A DNA stretch of 64,000 nt from Bacillota bacterium. GTDB taxonomy: Bacteria; Bacillota; Dethiobacteria; DTU022; PWGO01. The notes under the pieces were generated by a model. It was not told the origin of the DNA, did not search any database, and saw only the letters and a list, made by a program, of their open reading frames with translations. A program made the translations under genes and the position numbers. The stretch lies in NCBI GenBank assembly GCA_012518215.1, contig JAAYSV010000006.1, positions 1 to 64,000 on the forward strand, written 5' to 3'. Within the stretch, counting starts at the first letter, position 1. Each line of letters begins with the position of its first letter. Positions 54,157-64,000 of this stretch are shown here, one piece after another.

Positions 54157-55422
54157 ATGCGTATAATGGTTATCGGTGGCGGGGGAAGGGAACATGCCCT
54201 GGTCTGGAGTCTCTCCCGAAGCCCGCAGGTGGATGCAATCCATTGTGTTCCCGGCAACGCCGGCATTGCCGCGCTGGCCGAATGCCATGCCATGGATCCG
54301 GAAGACTTGCCCGCTCTGGCCGGGCTGGCCCACAACCGGGGGATCGACCTGACCGTGGTGGGTCCGGAAGCACCTCTGGTTGCAGGGATCGTGGATCATT
54401 TCATGGACAGGGGTTTGACTGTCATGGGGCCGGAAAGGAAAGCTTCACTCCTGGAGGGCAGCAAATCCTGGGCCAAGGAATTCATGGCCGAATGTGGTAT
54501 CCCCACGGCCGATTTTGAGGTTTTTGAAAGTTTCGACAGGGCAAGGAAATTTGCGAGGGAAAGTCGCTCCAGGGTGGTTGTAAAAGCTGACGGCCTGGCT
54601 GCCGGCAAAGGAGTTTTTGTGACCGATGGTCCCGATGAGGCGGAATCGGCACTTCGGCAGATCATGCTCGATAGAATCTTTGGGGATGCCGGAAATAAAG
54701 TTATCATCGAGGAAAGGCTTGAAGGGGAGGAGGCAACGTTGCTCGCCCTGACCGATGGGAAATCATTCCTGACCATGCCTTCCTCCCAGGATCACAAAGC
54801 GGTTGGTGAAGGTGACACGGGGCCCAATACCGGCGGCATGGGTGCCTATGCTCCGGCTCCGGTGATGACCGGGGAGATGGTCAGCTCTGTCGAGGAAAAC
54901 GTTTTCCAACCTCTTCTGGAGGGGATGCGCAAGAGGGGTCTGCTTTACCGGGGTGTGATCTATGCCGGGCTGATGGTTACCGCGGAGGGCCCTCGCATAC
55001 TGGAATTCAACGTTCGTTTCGGGGACCCGGAGGCACAGGCTATCCTGCCCCTCCTTGATGATGACCTGGCCTCGGTTCTGTTCACGGCCGCCGGGGGGAA
55101 TCTCGTTGCGGATTGGAAATGGAGAAACGAAGTTGCCGTCTGTGTGGTGATGGCCTCCGGCGGCTATCCCGGAGCATATCAGCAGGGGAAAATAATCAGC
55201 GGCCTGGAAGAATCGGTTTCCGATCCTCATGCGGTAGTATTCCACGCGGGCACCGTTGCAAAGGCGGGAAAAATATTGACGGCGGGGGGAAGAGTCCTCG
55301 GCATCACTTCCTGGAGCCGGGACCTGCAAAGTGCGGTTGACAGAGCTTACTCCATCGTGGAGAAGATCAAATTTGAAGGAGCCTACTACCGGCGAGACAT
55401 AGCCCACCGCGCTTTGAAATGA
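54157..55422 (+). CDS. purD: Phosphoribosylamine-glycine ligase PurD
   Basis: PurD joins glycine to phosphoribosylamine with ATP. The 421 residues show RIMVIGGGGREHALVWSL, the ATP-grasp fold with VVKADGLAAGKGVFVTDGPD and IIEERLEGEEATLLALTDGK, SQDHKAVGEGDTGPNTGGMG, and LEFNVRFGDPEAQAILPLLD. The ATG at 54157 has GGAGGG nine bases upstream, which rules out the earlier ATG at 54127. It ends the purine cluster. No terminator is seen after it. Confidence 0.97.
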   Translation: MRIMVIGGGGREHALVWSLSRSPQVDAIHCVPGNAGIAALAECHAMDPEDLPALAGLAHNRGIDLTVVGPEAPLVAGIVDHFMDRGLTVMGPERKASLLEGSKSWAKEFMAECGIPTADFEVFESFDRARKFARESRSRVVVKADGLAAGKGVFVTDGPDEAESALRQIMLDRIFGDAGNKVIIEERLEGEEATLLALTDGKSFLTMPSSQDHKAVGEGDTGPNTGGMGAYAPAPVMTGEMVSSVEENVFQPLLEGMRKRGLLYRGVIYAGLMVTAEGPRILEFNVRFGDPEAQAILPLLDDDLASVLFTAAGGNLVADWKWRNEVAVCVVMASGGYPGAYQQGKIISGLEESVSDPHAVVFHAGTVAKAGKILTAGGRVLGITSWSRDLQSAVDRAYSIVEKIKFEGAYYRRDIAHRALK

Positions 55423-56153
55423 TAATACTGCAAAACGGCATACAATTGATGTTGTTGAGCGGGGAGAAAATAACAAACCGGGAAACTTTCTGGCGCAAAC
55501 TCATCTTGTTTTGGCCCGATGCCTGCTCCGGAAAACAATTCTGCCGGCGGCGTCTGCTCCCCTGTTTGTGTCAAGGTTCGCTCATTGATTCCGATTTTCG
55601 TACTCACCCGGTGACCAGTCCCCTGGCACCGGAGTTTTCTCTTCCCCTTTACAAATCCTTTCTTCCTGTCATCGCTATGAAAGTAGATTAACCCCATTGA
55701 TTTTCATAATCATTGTTGAAAAACTTTGTTCTTCCATTCTGGCACCGGGAGAATTATTTTTCGGTGCGGGAAGTGCGTGAAATTACGGGTTCCTTGATCT
55801 TCCCCTTCGGAATCTGCCCCCTTTACACCTTTCATGACGAACACATTTCCCCTGTCGTTCCGGGCACGGCGCGGAATCTTGAGCGGAACGAACAATTATT
55901 TTCCGGGGCGCGGCGGGGGCAGACGCCTCCCTCTCCTTCCCTCCAGCAGCAAGGCAAGGCCAATCGGAAGATGGAATACCCGGCCGGGGAGGGCATTCTG
56001 TTTTGCTCGAGATTGGCTGACAAATAGTGATATTTGGAGCGCGGCCATTCATATCAATTAGTTGACGGGCATGGAATCAGCTTGCCGGGATCGGCTTTCG
56101 AAGATGAAGGTTTTATTCGCCCAATGTTTGGCGCTGGACGGGGGAGAGTGTCA
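55423..56153. other. Gene-poor region with a repeat-like segment
   Basis: No convincing gene lies in these 730 bases, although short frames without ribosome sites occur on both strands. The stretch near 55853-55885 (CGTTCCGGGCACGGCGCGGA and beyond) resembles a widely scattered intergenic motif of the type TGTCATTCCGAGCGAAGCGAGGAATCT, so it may be a degenerate repetitive element. The rest shows nothing I can name. Confidence 0.4.
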
Positions 56154-56579
56154 ATGATCAGAAAGTGGATGGCAGGGGAGTCAACGACAGTTGCTTGCAA
56201 AGGTTACAGGATTCTTTCGGGGGGCTCTGCCTCACCCGATTCCAGGGGCTGGTACCGGCTGGAAAAGTCAGCAGGTTTCTATCGCGGGGCGGTCGATAGG
56301 TTTACAGGAACCCCGCATGATATCCGGGGCGAGTTGAGGCTGCAGTACGGTGATCGGCACTGCAGGATGATGGTAACGTACGTCGGCCCCCTCTTTTATG
56401 GGCTGATGCAGGGTAGCGGACGGATGGTCTGGCCCTGTGGCACCATCTACAAGGGAAGTTTCAGAGATGGCTGCAGGCACGGAAGCGGCCTGCTGATATT
56501 GCCGGATGGGCAGGAAGTGTGGTTGGATTACGACCGAGGATCTGAAATTTACGCCTTTTCGGACAGGACCCCGGTTTGA
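56154..56579 (+). CDS. Short MORN-repeat protein
   Basis: A 141-residue protein. Its C-terminal half has two or three MORN-type repeats, glycine-spaced segments of the form Y-x-G-x-x-x-x-G-x-G: LFYGLMQGSGRMVWPCG, TIYKGSFRDGCRHGSGLLIL and PDGQEVWLDYDRG. MORN repeats form beta-hairpins that bind lipids or partner proteins in eukaryotes and bacteria. The N-terminal 70 residues are basic and unrecognised. ATG 56154 has GGGGGAGAG eight bases upstream; a longer frame from 56034 lacks a site. It stands alone between a gene-poor region and the thiolase. I cannot give a function. Confidence 0.72.
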   Translation: MIRKWMAGESTTVACKGYRILSGGSASPDSRGWYRLEKSAGFYRGAVDRFTGTPHDIRGELRLQYGDRHCRMMVTYVGPLFYGLMQGSGRMVWPCGTIYKGSFRDGCRHGSGLLILPDGQEVWLDYDRGSEIYAFSDRTPV

Positions 56580-56702
56580 ACCTCGAAAACAAATACCTCT
56601 TCCAATCTAAAGAAGGCAAAGCCGATAAAAAAGGCAGGAATTGTTGCCTCTTTTCACGAATTCCTACAATTGTTTGAATTATTCCGAAACAGGGTGATAA
56701 AT

Positions 56703-57884
56703 TTGTCAAAAGTTGTTATTACCGGTTGGTCGCGCACTCCTTTCGGGCGTTTCCTGGGTTCATTGTCCTCGGTGCCGGCCACCGAACTTGGAGCATTGGT
56801 CATCAAAGGAGCACTGGAAAAAGCAGGGGTAGCGCCGGAAATGGTCGATTACGTGCTGCTGGGCATGGTCGTTCAAGCTGGCACGGGGCAGATACCCTCG
56901 AGGCAATCCACGATAAAGGCGGGGCTTTCCCCGGAAGTCCCTTCCGATACGATCAACAAGGTCTGTGCATCAAGTTTGAGGGCTGTAAACCTTGCAGCGA
57001 TGATGATTCATTCGGGGGAAGCGGAGATTATTGTCGCCGGTGGCATGGAAAATATGAGCGCTGCGCCCTATCTTGTGGAGAAGGGGCGCGAAGGATACCG
57101 CATGGGAAATGGTCTGCTGGTTGATGCGATGATCAAAGACGGTCTCTGGTGCCCGGTTTACGATGTCCACATGGGGGTCCATGGAGGAAGGGTACCCGCG
57201 GAACATGGGGTGACGAGGGAGGAGGCCGATCTGTGGTCTTTGCGGAGTCATCAACTTGCCATCCGGGCCATGGAGAAGGGTTACTTCGAGGATGAGATCA
57301 TTCCGGTCGAGGTTGTGCAGAAGAAAGGTGTAAAAATATTTGATAAAGACGAGCTGCCCCGGGTGGACACAAGCTATGAAAAATTGGCCCGCCTCCACCC
57401 GGTTTTCGAGAAAGAAGGGTTTATCACGGCCGGAAATGCACCCCCGATCAGCGATGGTGCCTCTGCTGTAGTGGTGATGTCTGAAGAAAAAGCCAACGAG
57501 CTGGGTGTCGAAATTCTGGCCGAATTGATCTCTTCCGGGGTTGCCTCCGCCGATCCCACACAGATCTCCACGGTCCCTTTCCACGCTGCCCGCAAGGCAT
57601 TGAAAAAAGCGGGACTGGGAAAGGAAGACCTTGATCTGATAGAAGTGAACGAAGCTTTTGCTGCTGTCGCTCGTACCTGTATCCGTCTTGGGGATTGGGA
57701 CGAGGAGAAGGTGAACATTAACGGTGGGGCCGTGGCTATCGGGCATCCTATCGGTGCCAGCGGAACACGTATTTTGATGACATTGCTGGCTTCGTTGCGG
57801 CGTCGGGGAGGGGGATATGGCCTGGCCACCATCTGCAGCGGTGCGGCACAGGGGGAAGCCACGATAGTGAGGGTGCCGGGATAG
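56703..57884 (+). CDS. Acetyl-CoA acetyltransferase (thiolase)
   Basis: A 393-residue thiolase condensing or cleaving acetyl-CoA units. The nucleophile Cys is in NKVCASSLRAVNLAAMM near residue 87, the His in GHPIGASGTRILMTLLASL, NEAFAAVARTCIRL holds the Asn, and the second catalytic Cys in TICSGAAQGEA at the end. The start is TTG 56703 (MSKVVITGWSRTPFGRF) with AGGGTGA upstream; an earlier ATG at 56670 has no site. Two acyl-CoA dehydrogenase genes follow after 29 and 104 bases in the same direction, so the group is a beta-oxidation or butyrate-type operon. Biosynthetic and degradative forms cannot be told apart here. Confidence 0.94.
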   Translation: MSKVVITGWSRTPFGRFLGSLSSVPATELGALVIKGALEKAGVAPEMVDYVLLGMVVQAGTGQIPSRQSTIKAGLSPEVPSDTINKVCASSLRAVNLAAMMIHSGEAEIIVAGGMENMSAAPYLVEKGREGYRMGNGLLVDAMIKDGLWCPVYDVHMGVHGGRVPAEHGVTREEADLWSLRSHQLAIRAMEKGYFEDEIIPVEVVQKKGVKIFDKDELPRVDTSYEKLARLHPVFEKEGFITAGNAPPISDGASAVVVMSEEKANELGVEILAELISSGVASADPTQISTVPFHAARKALKKAGLGKEDLDLIEVNEAFAAVARTCIRLGDWDEEKVNINGGAVAIGHPIGASGTRILMTLLASLRRRGGGYGLATICSGAAQGEATIVRVPG

Positions 57885-57913
57885 AGGAGTAGAAGCAAAG
57901 GAGAGGTACGGCA

Positions 57914-59059
57914 GTGGATTTCAGTTTTACCGGAGCGGAAGCCGGAAGGCGTGCGGAGTTCAAGAAGTTTGCCCGGGAAAAGATTGCACCCCTGTCAAAG
58001 AGGACCGACAGCGAATGTCGATTTCCCCGGGAAAACATAGAGCACATGGCGAAAAGGGGATATATGGGTCTGCCCATACCCAGGGAATGGGGCGGGGAAG
58101 GGGCCGATTTTTTGAGCTATATATTTCTGATCGAAGAGATTTCAGCGACCTGTGCTTCAACCGGTGTTATCCTGGCGGTTCACACCTCCGTGGGCACCTT
58201 TCCCATCTTGATGTTCGGCACACCCGGGCAGAAGGAACGTTACCTCCCTCTTCTGGCTCGGGGCAAATGGTTGGCTGCTTTCGCCCTGACGGAGGCGGGG
58301 GCGGGATCGGATCCCTCCGCTATTGCCACCACGGCGGAACGCCGGGGCGGGTATTATTATCTCAACGGCAGCAAGTTGTTCATAACCAGCGGGGGTGAGG
58401 CGGATGTTTACACCGTGTTTGCCACCGTCGACAGGGAACAGGGGCGCAAGGGCATAACCGCTTTCCTGGTGGAGAAGGATACCCCTGGCATGATCATCGG
58501 CAAGAAGGAAAAAAAGATGGGCATGAATGGGTCGGTGACCGTCGAGTTGCTCATGGAGGATGCGAAGGTACCGCTCGAAAGCCGGCTGGGGGACGAGGGC
58601 GAGGGTTTCAAGATAGCGCTTTCGTTGCTTGACGGGGGGCGTATCGGAATAGCGGCGCAGGGGCTGGGAATCGCTTCAGCTGCCATCGATTGTGCCCTGG
58701 AATACACGCGGGAGCGAAGACAGTTTGGCAGGGCCCTGACTGATTTTCAGGGGGTGGCTTTTGTACTGGCGGACCTTCATACCCGCCTGGAAGCGGCGAG
58801 GCTTCTGGTTTACAGGGCGGCATGGTTGAAGGGGCAAGGTTATCCATGTACCAAGGAAGCTTCGATGGCCAAGGTATATGCAACCGACCTGGCCATGGAT
58901 GCCTCCTCCAGGGCCATATCCCTCATGGGAGCACGGGGGGCAACTACAGAATATCCGGTGGAACGGTATTTCCGTGATGCCAAGGTCACCCAGATATATG
59001 AAGGGACAAACCAGATACAGAGGATGGTGATTGCGCGGGAATTGAATAAACAGACATAG
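57914..59059 (+). CDS. Acyl-CoA dehydrogenase, first of two
   Basis: A 381-residue FAD enzyme oxidising acyl-CoA to enoyl-CoA. FAD and substrate motifs are LAAFALTEAGAGSDPSAIAT and YYYLNGSKLFITSGGEADVY, the helical C-terminus has RRQFGRALTDFQGVAFVLAD, and the catalytic Glu is in QIYEGTNQIQRMVIARELN. The start is GTG with GGAGAGG seven bases upstream. The C-terminal loop has LMGARGATTEYPVERYFRDA rather than the usual GGxGY, so substrate specificity may be different from its neighbour. It lies 29 bases after the thiolase. No etfA or etfB is nearby, so the electron acceptor is encoded elsewhere. Confidence 0.93.
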   Translation: MDFSFTGAEAGRRAEFKKFAREKIAPLSKRTDSECRFPRENIEHMAKRGYMGLPIPREWGGEGADFLSYIFLIEEISATCASTGVILAVHTSVGTFPILMFGTPGQKERYLPLLARGKWLAAFALTEAGAGSDPSAIATTAERRGGYYYLNGSKLFITSGGEADVYTVFATVDREQGRKGITAFLVEKDTPGMIIGKKEKKMGMNGSVTVELLMEDAKVPLESRLGDEGEGFKIALSLLDGGRIGIAAQGLGIASAAIDCALEYTRERRQFGRALTDFQGVAFVLADLHTRLEAARLLVYRAAWLKGQGYPCTKEASMAKVYATDLAMDASSRAISLMGARGATTEYPVERYFRDAKVTQIYEGTNQIQRMVIARELNKQT

Positions 59060-59163
59060 CCAATTGGTTTGATCCGGCGAGATGCGGCGGGGTGCACCTT
59101 CGTGCAACCTGTGCCTGCGGTTGAAAAAGATAAGATCAATGTAAAAGCAAGGAGGAAAAAGCA

Positions 59164-60306
59164 ATGGATTTCAAACTATCCGAAGAACACGAAATGATGA
59201 GGAAGATGATCAGGGAATTTGCCGAAAATGAAGTGGAACCGGGTGCTGCGGAACGGGATGAAAAGGAGGAGTTTTCCCGCGAATTGTTTGACAAGATGGG
59301 GGAGATAGGGATCACCGGAATACCCTGGCCTGAAGAATATGGCGGAGAGGGTGCCGATTACCTCAGCTATGTGATTGCCGTGGAGGAGCTTTCCCGGGTG
59401 GAGGCTGCGGCAGGAACGACCCTGTCTGCCCATGTTTCCCTCTGCAGCTGGCCGATCTTCAAGTTTGGCAATGAGGAACAGAAACAGAAATATCTGAAGC
59501 CGCTGGCCCTGGGTGAGAAGCTGGGGGCCTTTGCTTTGACCGAACAACTGGCCGGTACGGATGCGGGCGCTCAGAAGACCACGGCGGTTCTGGACGGCGA
59601 TGAATATGTTTTGAACGGTACCAAGATTTTCATCAGCAATGCCGGGAGTGCAGAAATATACGTGGTCTTTGCCATGACCTCGCCGGAAAAGAAATCGAGA
59701 GGAATAAGCGCTTTCATCGTGGAGAAGGATACCCCGGGCTTCACTTTTGGCAAGAAGGAAAACAAAATGGGCTTGCGCGCCTCACCGACTCTTGAAACAA
59801 TCTTCGATAATTGCCGCATTCCCAGGGAGAATCTACTCGGGCAGGAAGGTGAAGGTTTCAAAATTGCCATGGCTGTTCTCGATGGTGGGCGAAACGGTAT
59901 TGCCGCGCAGGCGGTGGGAATTGCCCAGGGGGCGCTGGATGCAGCTCTTGATTATGCCCGGCAAAGAGAACAGTTCGGGCAACCCATCGCAAACTTTCAA
60001 GGCATAGGGTTCATGCTTGCCGACTGCGCCACCAAGATCGAGGCTTCCCGCTTGCTGACCTACAAGGCCGCTTTTCTGGAAAGCGCCGGTATGCCTTATG
60101 GAAAAGCTTCCTCCATGGCCAAGCTCTTTGCTTCCGAAACGGCGATGGAGGTTACCACCAAGGCGGTTCAGATCTTTGGCGGTTATGGTTATACGCGTGA
60201 TTACCCGGTGGAACGTTTCATGCGCGATGCCAAGATCACGGAAATATATGAAGGCACTTCCGAGGTACAGAGGATGGTCATATCCAGGTATCTCATCAAA
60301 GGTTGA
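59164..60306 (+). CDS. Acyl-CoA dehydrogenase, second of two
   Basis: A 380-residue member of the same family, closer to clostridial butyryl-CoA dehydrogenase. [20 protein letters not shown] and [20 protein letters not shown] form the FAD region, [20 protein letters not shown] is in the C-terminal helices, [20 protein letters not shown] has the standard GGYGY loop, and the catalytic Glu is in [25 protein letters not shown] lies before the ATG. It starts 104 bases after the first dehydrogenase and is followed by a cobalamin adenosyltransferase. Two different dehydrogenases in a row suggest two chain lengths or isomers. Bcd-type electron-bifurcating partners are not visible. Confidence 0.94.
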   Translation: MDFKLSEEHEMMRKMIREFAENEVEPGAAERDEKEEFSRELFDKMGEIGITGIPWPEEYGGEGADYLSYVIAVEELSRVEAAAGTTLSAHVSLCSWPIFKFGNEEQKQKYLKPLALGEKLGAFALTEQLAGTDAGAQKTTAVLDGDEYVLNGTKIFISNAGSAEIYVVFAMTSPEKKSRGISAFIVEKDTPGFTFGKKENKMGLRASPTLETIFDNCRIPRENLLGQEGEGFKIAMAVLDGGRNGIAAQAVGIAQGALDAALDYARQREQFGQPIANFQGIGFMLADCATKIEASRLLTYKAAFLESAGMPYGKASSMAKLFASETAMEVTTKAVQIFGGYGYTRDYPVERFMRDAKITEIYEGTSEVQRMVISRYLIKG

Positions 60307-60354
60307 TGGCAGGCAAACCGGGTTGAAATCTGGTAAAATGGGAGGGGGATGCTG

Positions 60355-60891
60355 ATGGGTGGCGACAAAAACAGCCCGGCGGGGTTGATCATGGTCAACA
60401 CCGGTGACGGCAAGGGGAAAACTACTGCGGCAATCGGACAGGCCATGAGAGCACTTGGCCACGGTTACCGTGTTTTCATGATACACTTCATGAAGGGACG
60501 CGAGTATGGAGAATTCAATGCCCTGCAAAAAATGGCCGGATTGAAAATAGTCAAAGCAGGTCGCGATAACTTTGTGGACAGTAACAATCCCGACACTGTT
60601 GATGTAAAGATGGCCCGGGAAGGGTTGGCCATGGCCCGTGAAGCATTGCTTGGCCATGAATACGACCTGGTTGTTCTGGATGAGATAAATGTTGCTATGG
60701 ATTACAACCTCATCTCCACGGGCGAGGTGCTGGAGATGCTGAAACAAAAAACGGCGAATGTGGATGTGATATTGACAGGAAGGAATGCACCACCGGAAAT
60801 CATTGCCATCGCTGATATTGTCAGTGAAATCAAGGAAGTCAAGCACCCTTACGCCGATGGAACAAGGATGAGGAAAGGAATAGAATTCTGA
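60355..60891 (+). CDS. cobA: Cob(I)alamin adenosyltransferase (CobA/BtuR type)
   Basis: A 178-residue P-loop enzyme that attaches the adenosyl group to cobalamin. The unusual Walker loop is MVNTGDGKGKTTAAIGQAMR near residue 13, IHFMKGREYGEFNALQKM follows, and LVVLDEINVAMDYNLISTGE is the Walker B and catalytic region; LTGRNAPPEIIAIADIVSEI and VKHPYADGTRMRKGIEF end the family pattern. ATG 60355 has GGAGGG eight bases upstream; the ATG at 60349 is too close to it. It lies 48 bases after the acyl-CoA dehydrogenase. A cobalamin-dependent mutase in fatty-acid metabolism would explain its place, but none is in the window. Confidence 0.94.
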   Translation: MGGDKNSPAGLIMVNTGDGKGKTTAAIGQAMRALGHGYRVFMIHFMKGREYGEFNALQKMAGLKIVKAGRDNFVDSNNPDTVDVKMAREGLAMAREALLGHEYDLVVLDEINVAMDYNLISTGEVLEMLKQKTANVDVILTGRNAPPEIIAIADIVSEIKEVKHPYADGTRMRKGIEF

Positions 60892-61072
60892 TCATGCTCT
60901 GCCGTCTGGATAGTAAAATTTTTACCCGGTTGATAACTCGGGTAAGGACGGCGGGCGAGGTTGCGCGGGGAATTACTCCGCGGCTTGAAAGATTCTGGGA
61001 TGGGTTCCGTGGAAGGGTATCGGGGAATATTATCATTCAAAGCGGGCAGAGTATTTTCAACCAAGGGGGTAA

Positions 61073-63076
<2,004 letters not shown>

Positions 63077-63094
63077 AGTGAAAGGAAAGATGGT

Positions 63095-64000
63095 ATGAAA
63101 ACTGCTTCCGGGAAACGTCATTATTTTTCTGAAAAGTGGGAGATGGAGCGCATCTGCAGATGGGGTTGCCTGGCCCTGGTAGTTGCTCTGGGCATCATCC
63201 TTTATCTTTACTGGGATCCGTTGCGATCCAATGATCTTGTAAAAGCTTTTCATGTTAGAACTGCTGTTCCGGCAGTGGAATATTTCTTCCGCTTCATCAC
63301 TTTCTGGGGCGACGAGCAAGGGCTCGTCATCGCCATCGCTCTGTTTTTCTGGTGTATCGACAAGGCATTGGGATTCGGAACGATGGTGGCATTGTTGGTT
63401 TCCGGGATCTATTCTTTTCTGCTCAAAGGATATTTCATGGAACCGAGGCCGATGATCGAAGGGGTGACCCCTCCGGCCAATTCTTCCTACCCCAGCGGGC
63501 ACACGCTTTCCATAACCGTTGTCTGGGCTTATCTGGCCGCCAACATCAGGAACAAAAAGTTCTGGTTTTTGTCGGTTATCATGATCGTTATGGTGGGCCT
63601 GTCACGGATATTTCTCGGCGTACATTTTCCCGGCGATATAGTCGGTGGGCTTATCTTCGGAATCATCTTTGTTGCGGTTTTTCTATGGGGGGGCCGTCTT
63701 CTGGCAGAACGGCAATTCAAGATATCTCCCGGAGTGAATTTTCTTGTTCAACTCGTCATATTCATCATTATATTTTTTGTATCAACCATGCTGATACCCG
63801 GGACCGATCCTCCCAAGGTGATGGGCTTTTTTGCCGGAATTTGCCTCGGGCATCTTCTGGAAAGGGAATCGATAAAATTTGATGTCAGGGGCAAGTTTTA
63901 TCAGCACCTGCTGAAGATGATTGTCGGCCTTGTTGTGCTGCTCTCCATACAGGCGGGCCTGAAAGTATTGATACCGACTACCGGAACCGTTCCCTCCCTC
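63095..64000 (+). CDS. PAP2-family membrane phosphatase (cut by window end)
   Basis: At least 302 residues of a membrane phosphatase of the PAP2 family, with the end beyond the window. The three phosphatase motifs are in order: KGYFMEPRP (K-x6-RP), YPSGHT (PSGH) and SRIFLGVHFPGD (SR-x5-H-x3-D). About six helices follow the plan of the family, and a long hydrophobic C-terminal part continues to the edge, longer than the simplest members. Candidates are undecaprenyl diphosphate phosphatase and phosphatidic-acid phosphatase. It begins 18 bases after ligA; GGAAAG is a weak site before ATG 63095. It may be co-transcribed with ligA. Confidence 0.92.
   Translation, partial: MKTASGKRHYFSEKWEMERICRWGCLALVVALGIILYLYWDPLRSNDLVKAFHVRTAVPAVEYFFRFITFWGDEQGLVIAIALFFWCIDKALGFGTMVALLVSGIYSFLLKGYFMEPRPMIEGVTPPANSSYPSGHTLSITVVWAYLAANIRNKKFWFLSVIMIVMVGLSRIFLGVHFPGDIVGGLIFGIIFVAVFLWGGRLLAERQFKISPGVNFLVQLVIFIIIFFVSTMLIPGTDPPKVMGFFAGICLGHLLERESIKFDVRGKFYQHLLKMIVGLVVLLSIQAGLKVLIPTTGTVPSL

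Noticed and set aside
55419-55691. 90-codon frame after purD
   Set aside because: It overlaps the purD end, lacks a ribosome site and has no recognisable sequence.
60920-60955. Inverted repeat TTACCCG/CGGGTAA between cobA and ligA
   Set aside because: It has only seven pairs and no T-tract on either strand, so I do not call it a terminator.

Overview
The window looks like a piece of a chromosome from an anaerobic Bacillota (Clostridia-like) bacterium. The signs are strong AGGAGG-type ribosome binding sites with frequent TTG and GTG starts, a CIRCE operator in front of groES-groEL, sigma-A type promoters (TTGAAA-N17-TATAAT), a potassium-type membrane pyrophosphatase, a PurF with Cys positions of the iron-sulfur type, and butyrate-type fatty-acid genes. 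This is inferred from gene content; no rRNA is present. I see no phage, insertion sequence or CRISPR array.

Left part (about 1-7650, minus strand): a probable operon runs TPR protein - mtnP - mtnA - mtaD - surE - rtcB - membrane-anchored unknown. The methionine-salvage genes fit a deaminating route: MtaD turns methylthioadenosine into methylthioinosine, a phosphorylase with a 6-oxopurine-type pocket cleaves it, and MtnA isomerises the sugar phosphate.

7650-22060: pdxS without pdxT, a tandem pair of near-identical GPH sugar transporters, tRNA-Thr and tRNA-Tyr (each with its own promoter and terminator), a short archaeal-type thymidylate synthase, a GH2 glycosidase, a large solitary RND exporter with an extra periplasmic segment, a Gfo/Idh/MocA oxidoreductase and a macro-domain protein.

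22060-42000: acyl-CoA synthetase; a LemA-DUF2207 pair with the decayed remains of a tandem duplication between the two genes; an overlapping HDAC-like/zinc-ribbon and hydantoinase pair; a J-domain/HIRAN pair; a DUF151 nuclease; Hbd; an FAD oxidoreductase followed by a tiny tautomerase; a PrsA-like foldase; a double-hotdog MaoC hydratase; a FapA (DUF342) protein; a DUF368 polyprenyl-phosphate transporter family protein; a two-lobed P-loop NTPase; and a 57-residue Cys-containing small protein.

42100-55422: groES-groEL, then a purine cluster guaA - (frameshifted relic) - purE - purF - hppA - terminator - purM - purN - purH - purD. Two things stand out. GuaA has lost the glutaminase Cys and roughly 50 residues of its amidotransferase domain, including the His-Glu dyad, while its synthetase domain is intact. 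A proton/sodium-pumping pyrophosphatase sits directly after purF, the PPi-releasing step.

55423-64000: a gene-poor stretch with a repeat-like sequence, a MORN-repeat protein, thiolase, two acyl-CoA dehydrogenases, a cobalamin adenosyltransferase, ligA, and a PAP2 phosphatase cut by the window end.

The best leads for something new are the shrunken GuaA, the deaminating methionine-salvage operon, the HDAC/zinc-ribbon-hydantoinase pair, the J-domain/HIRAN pair and the two-lobed NTPase.
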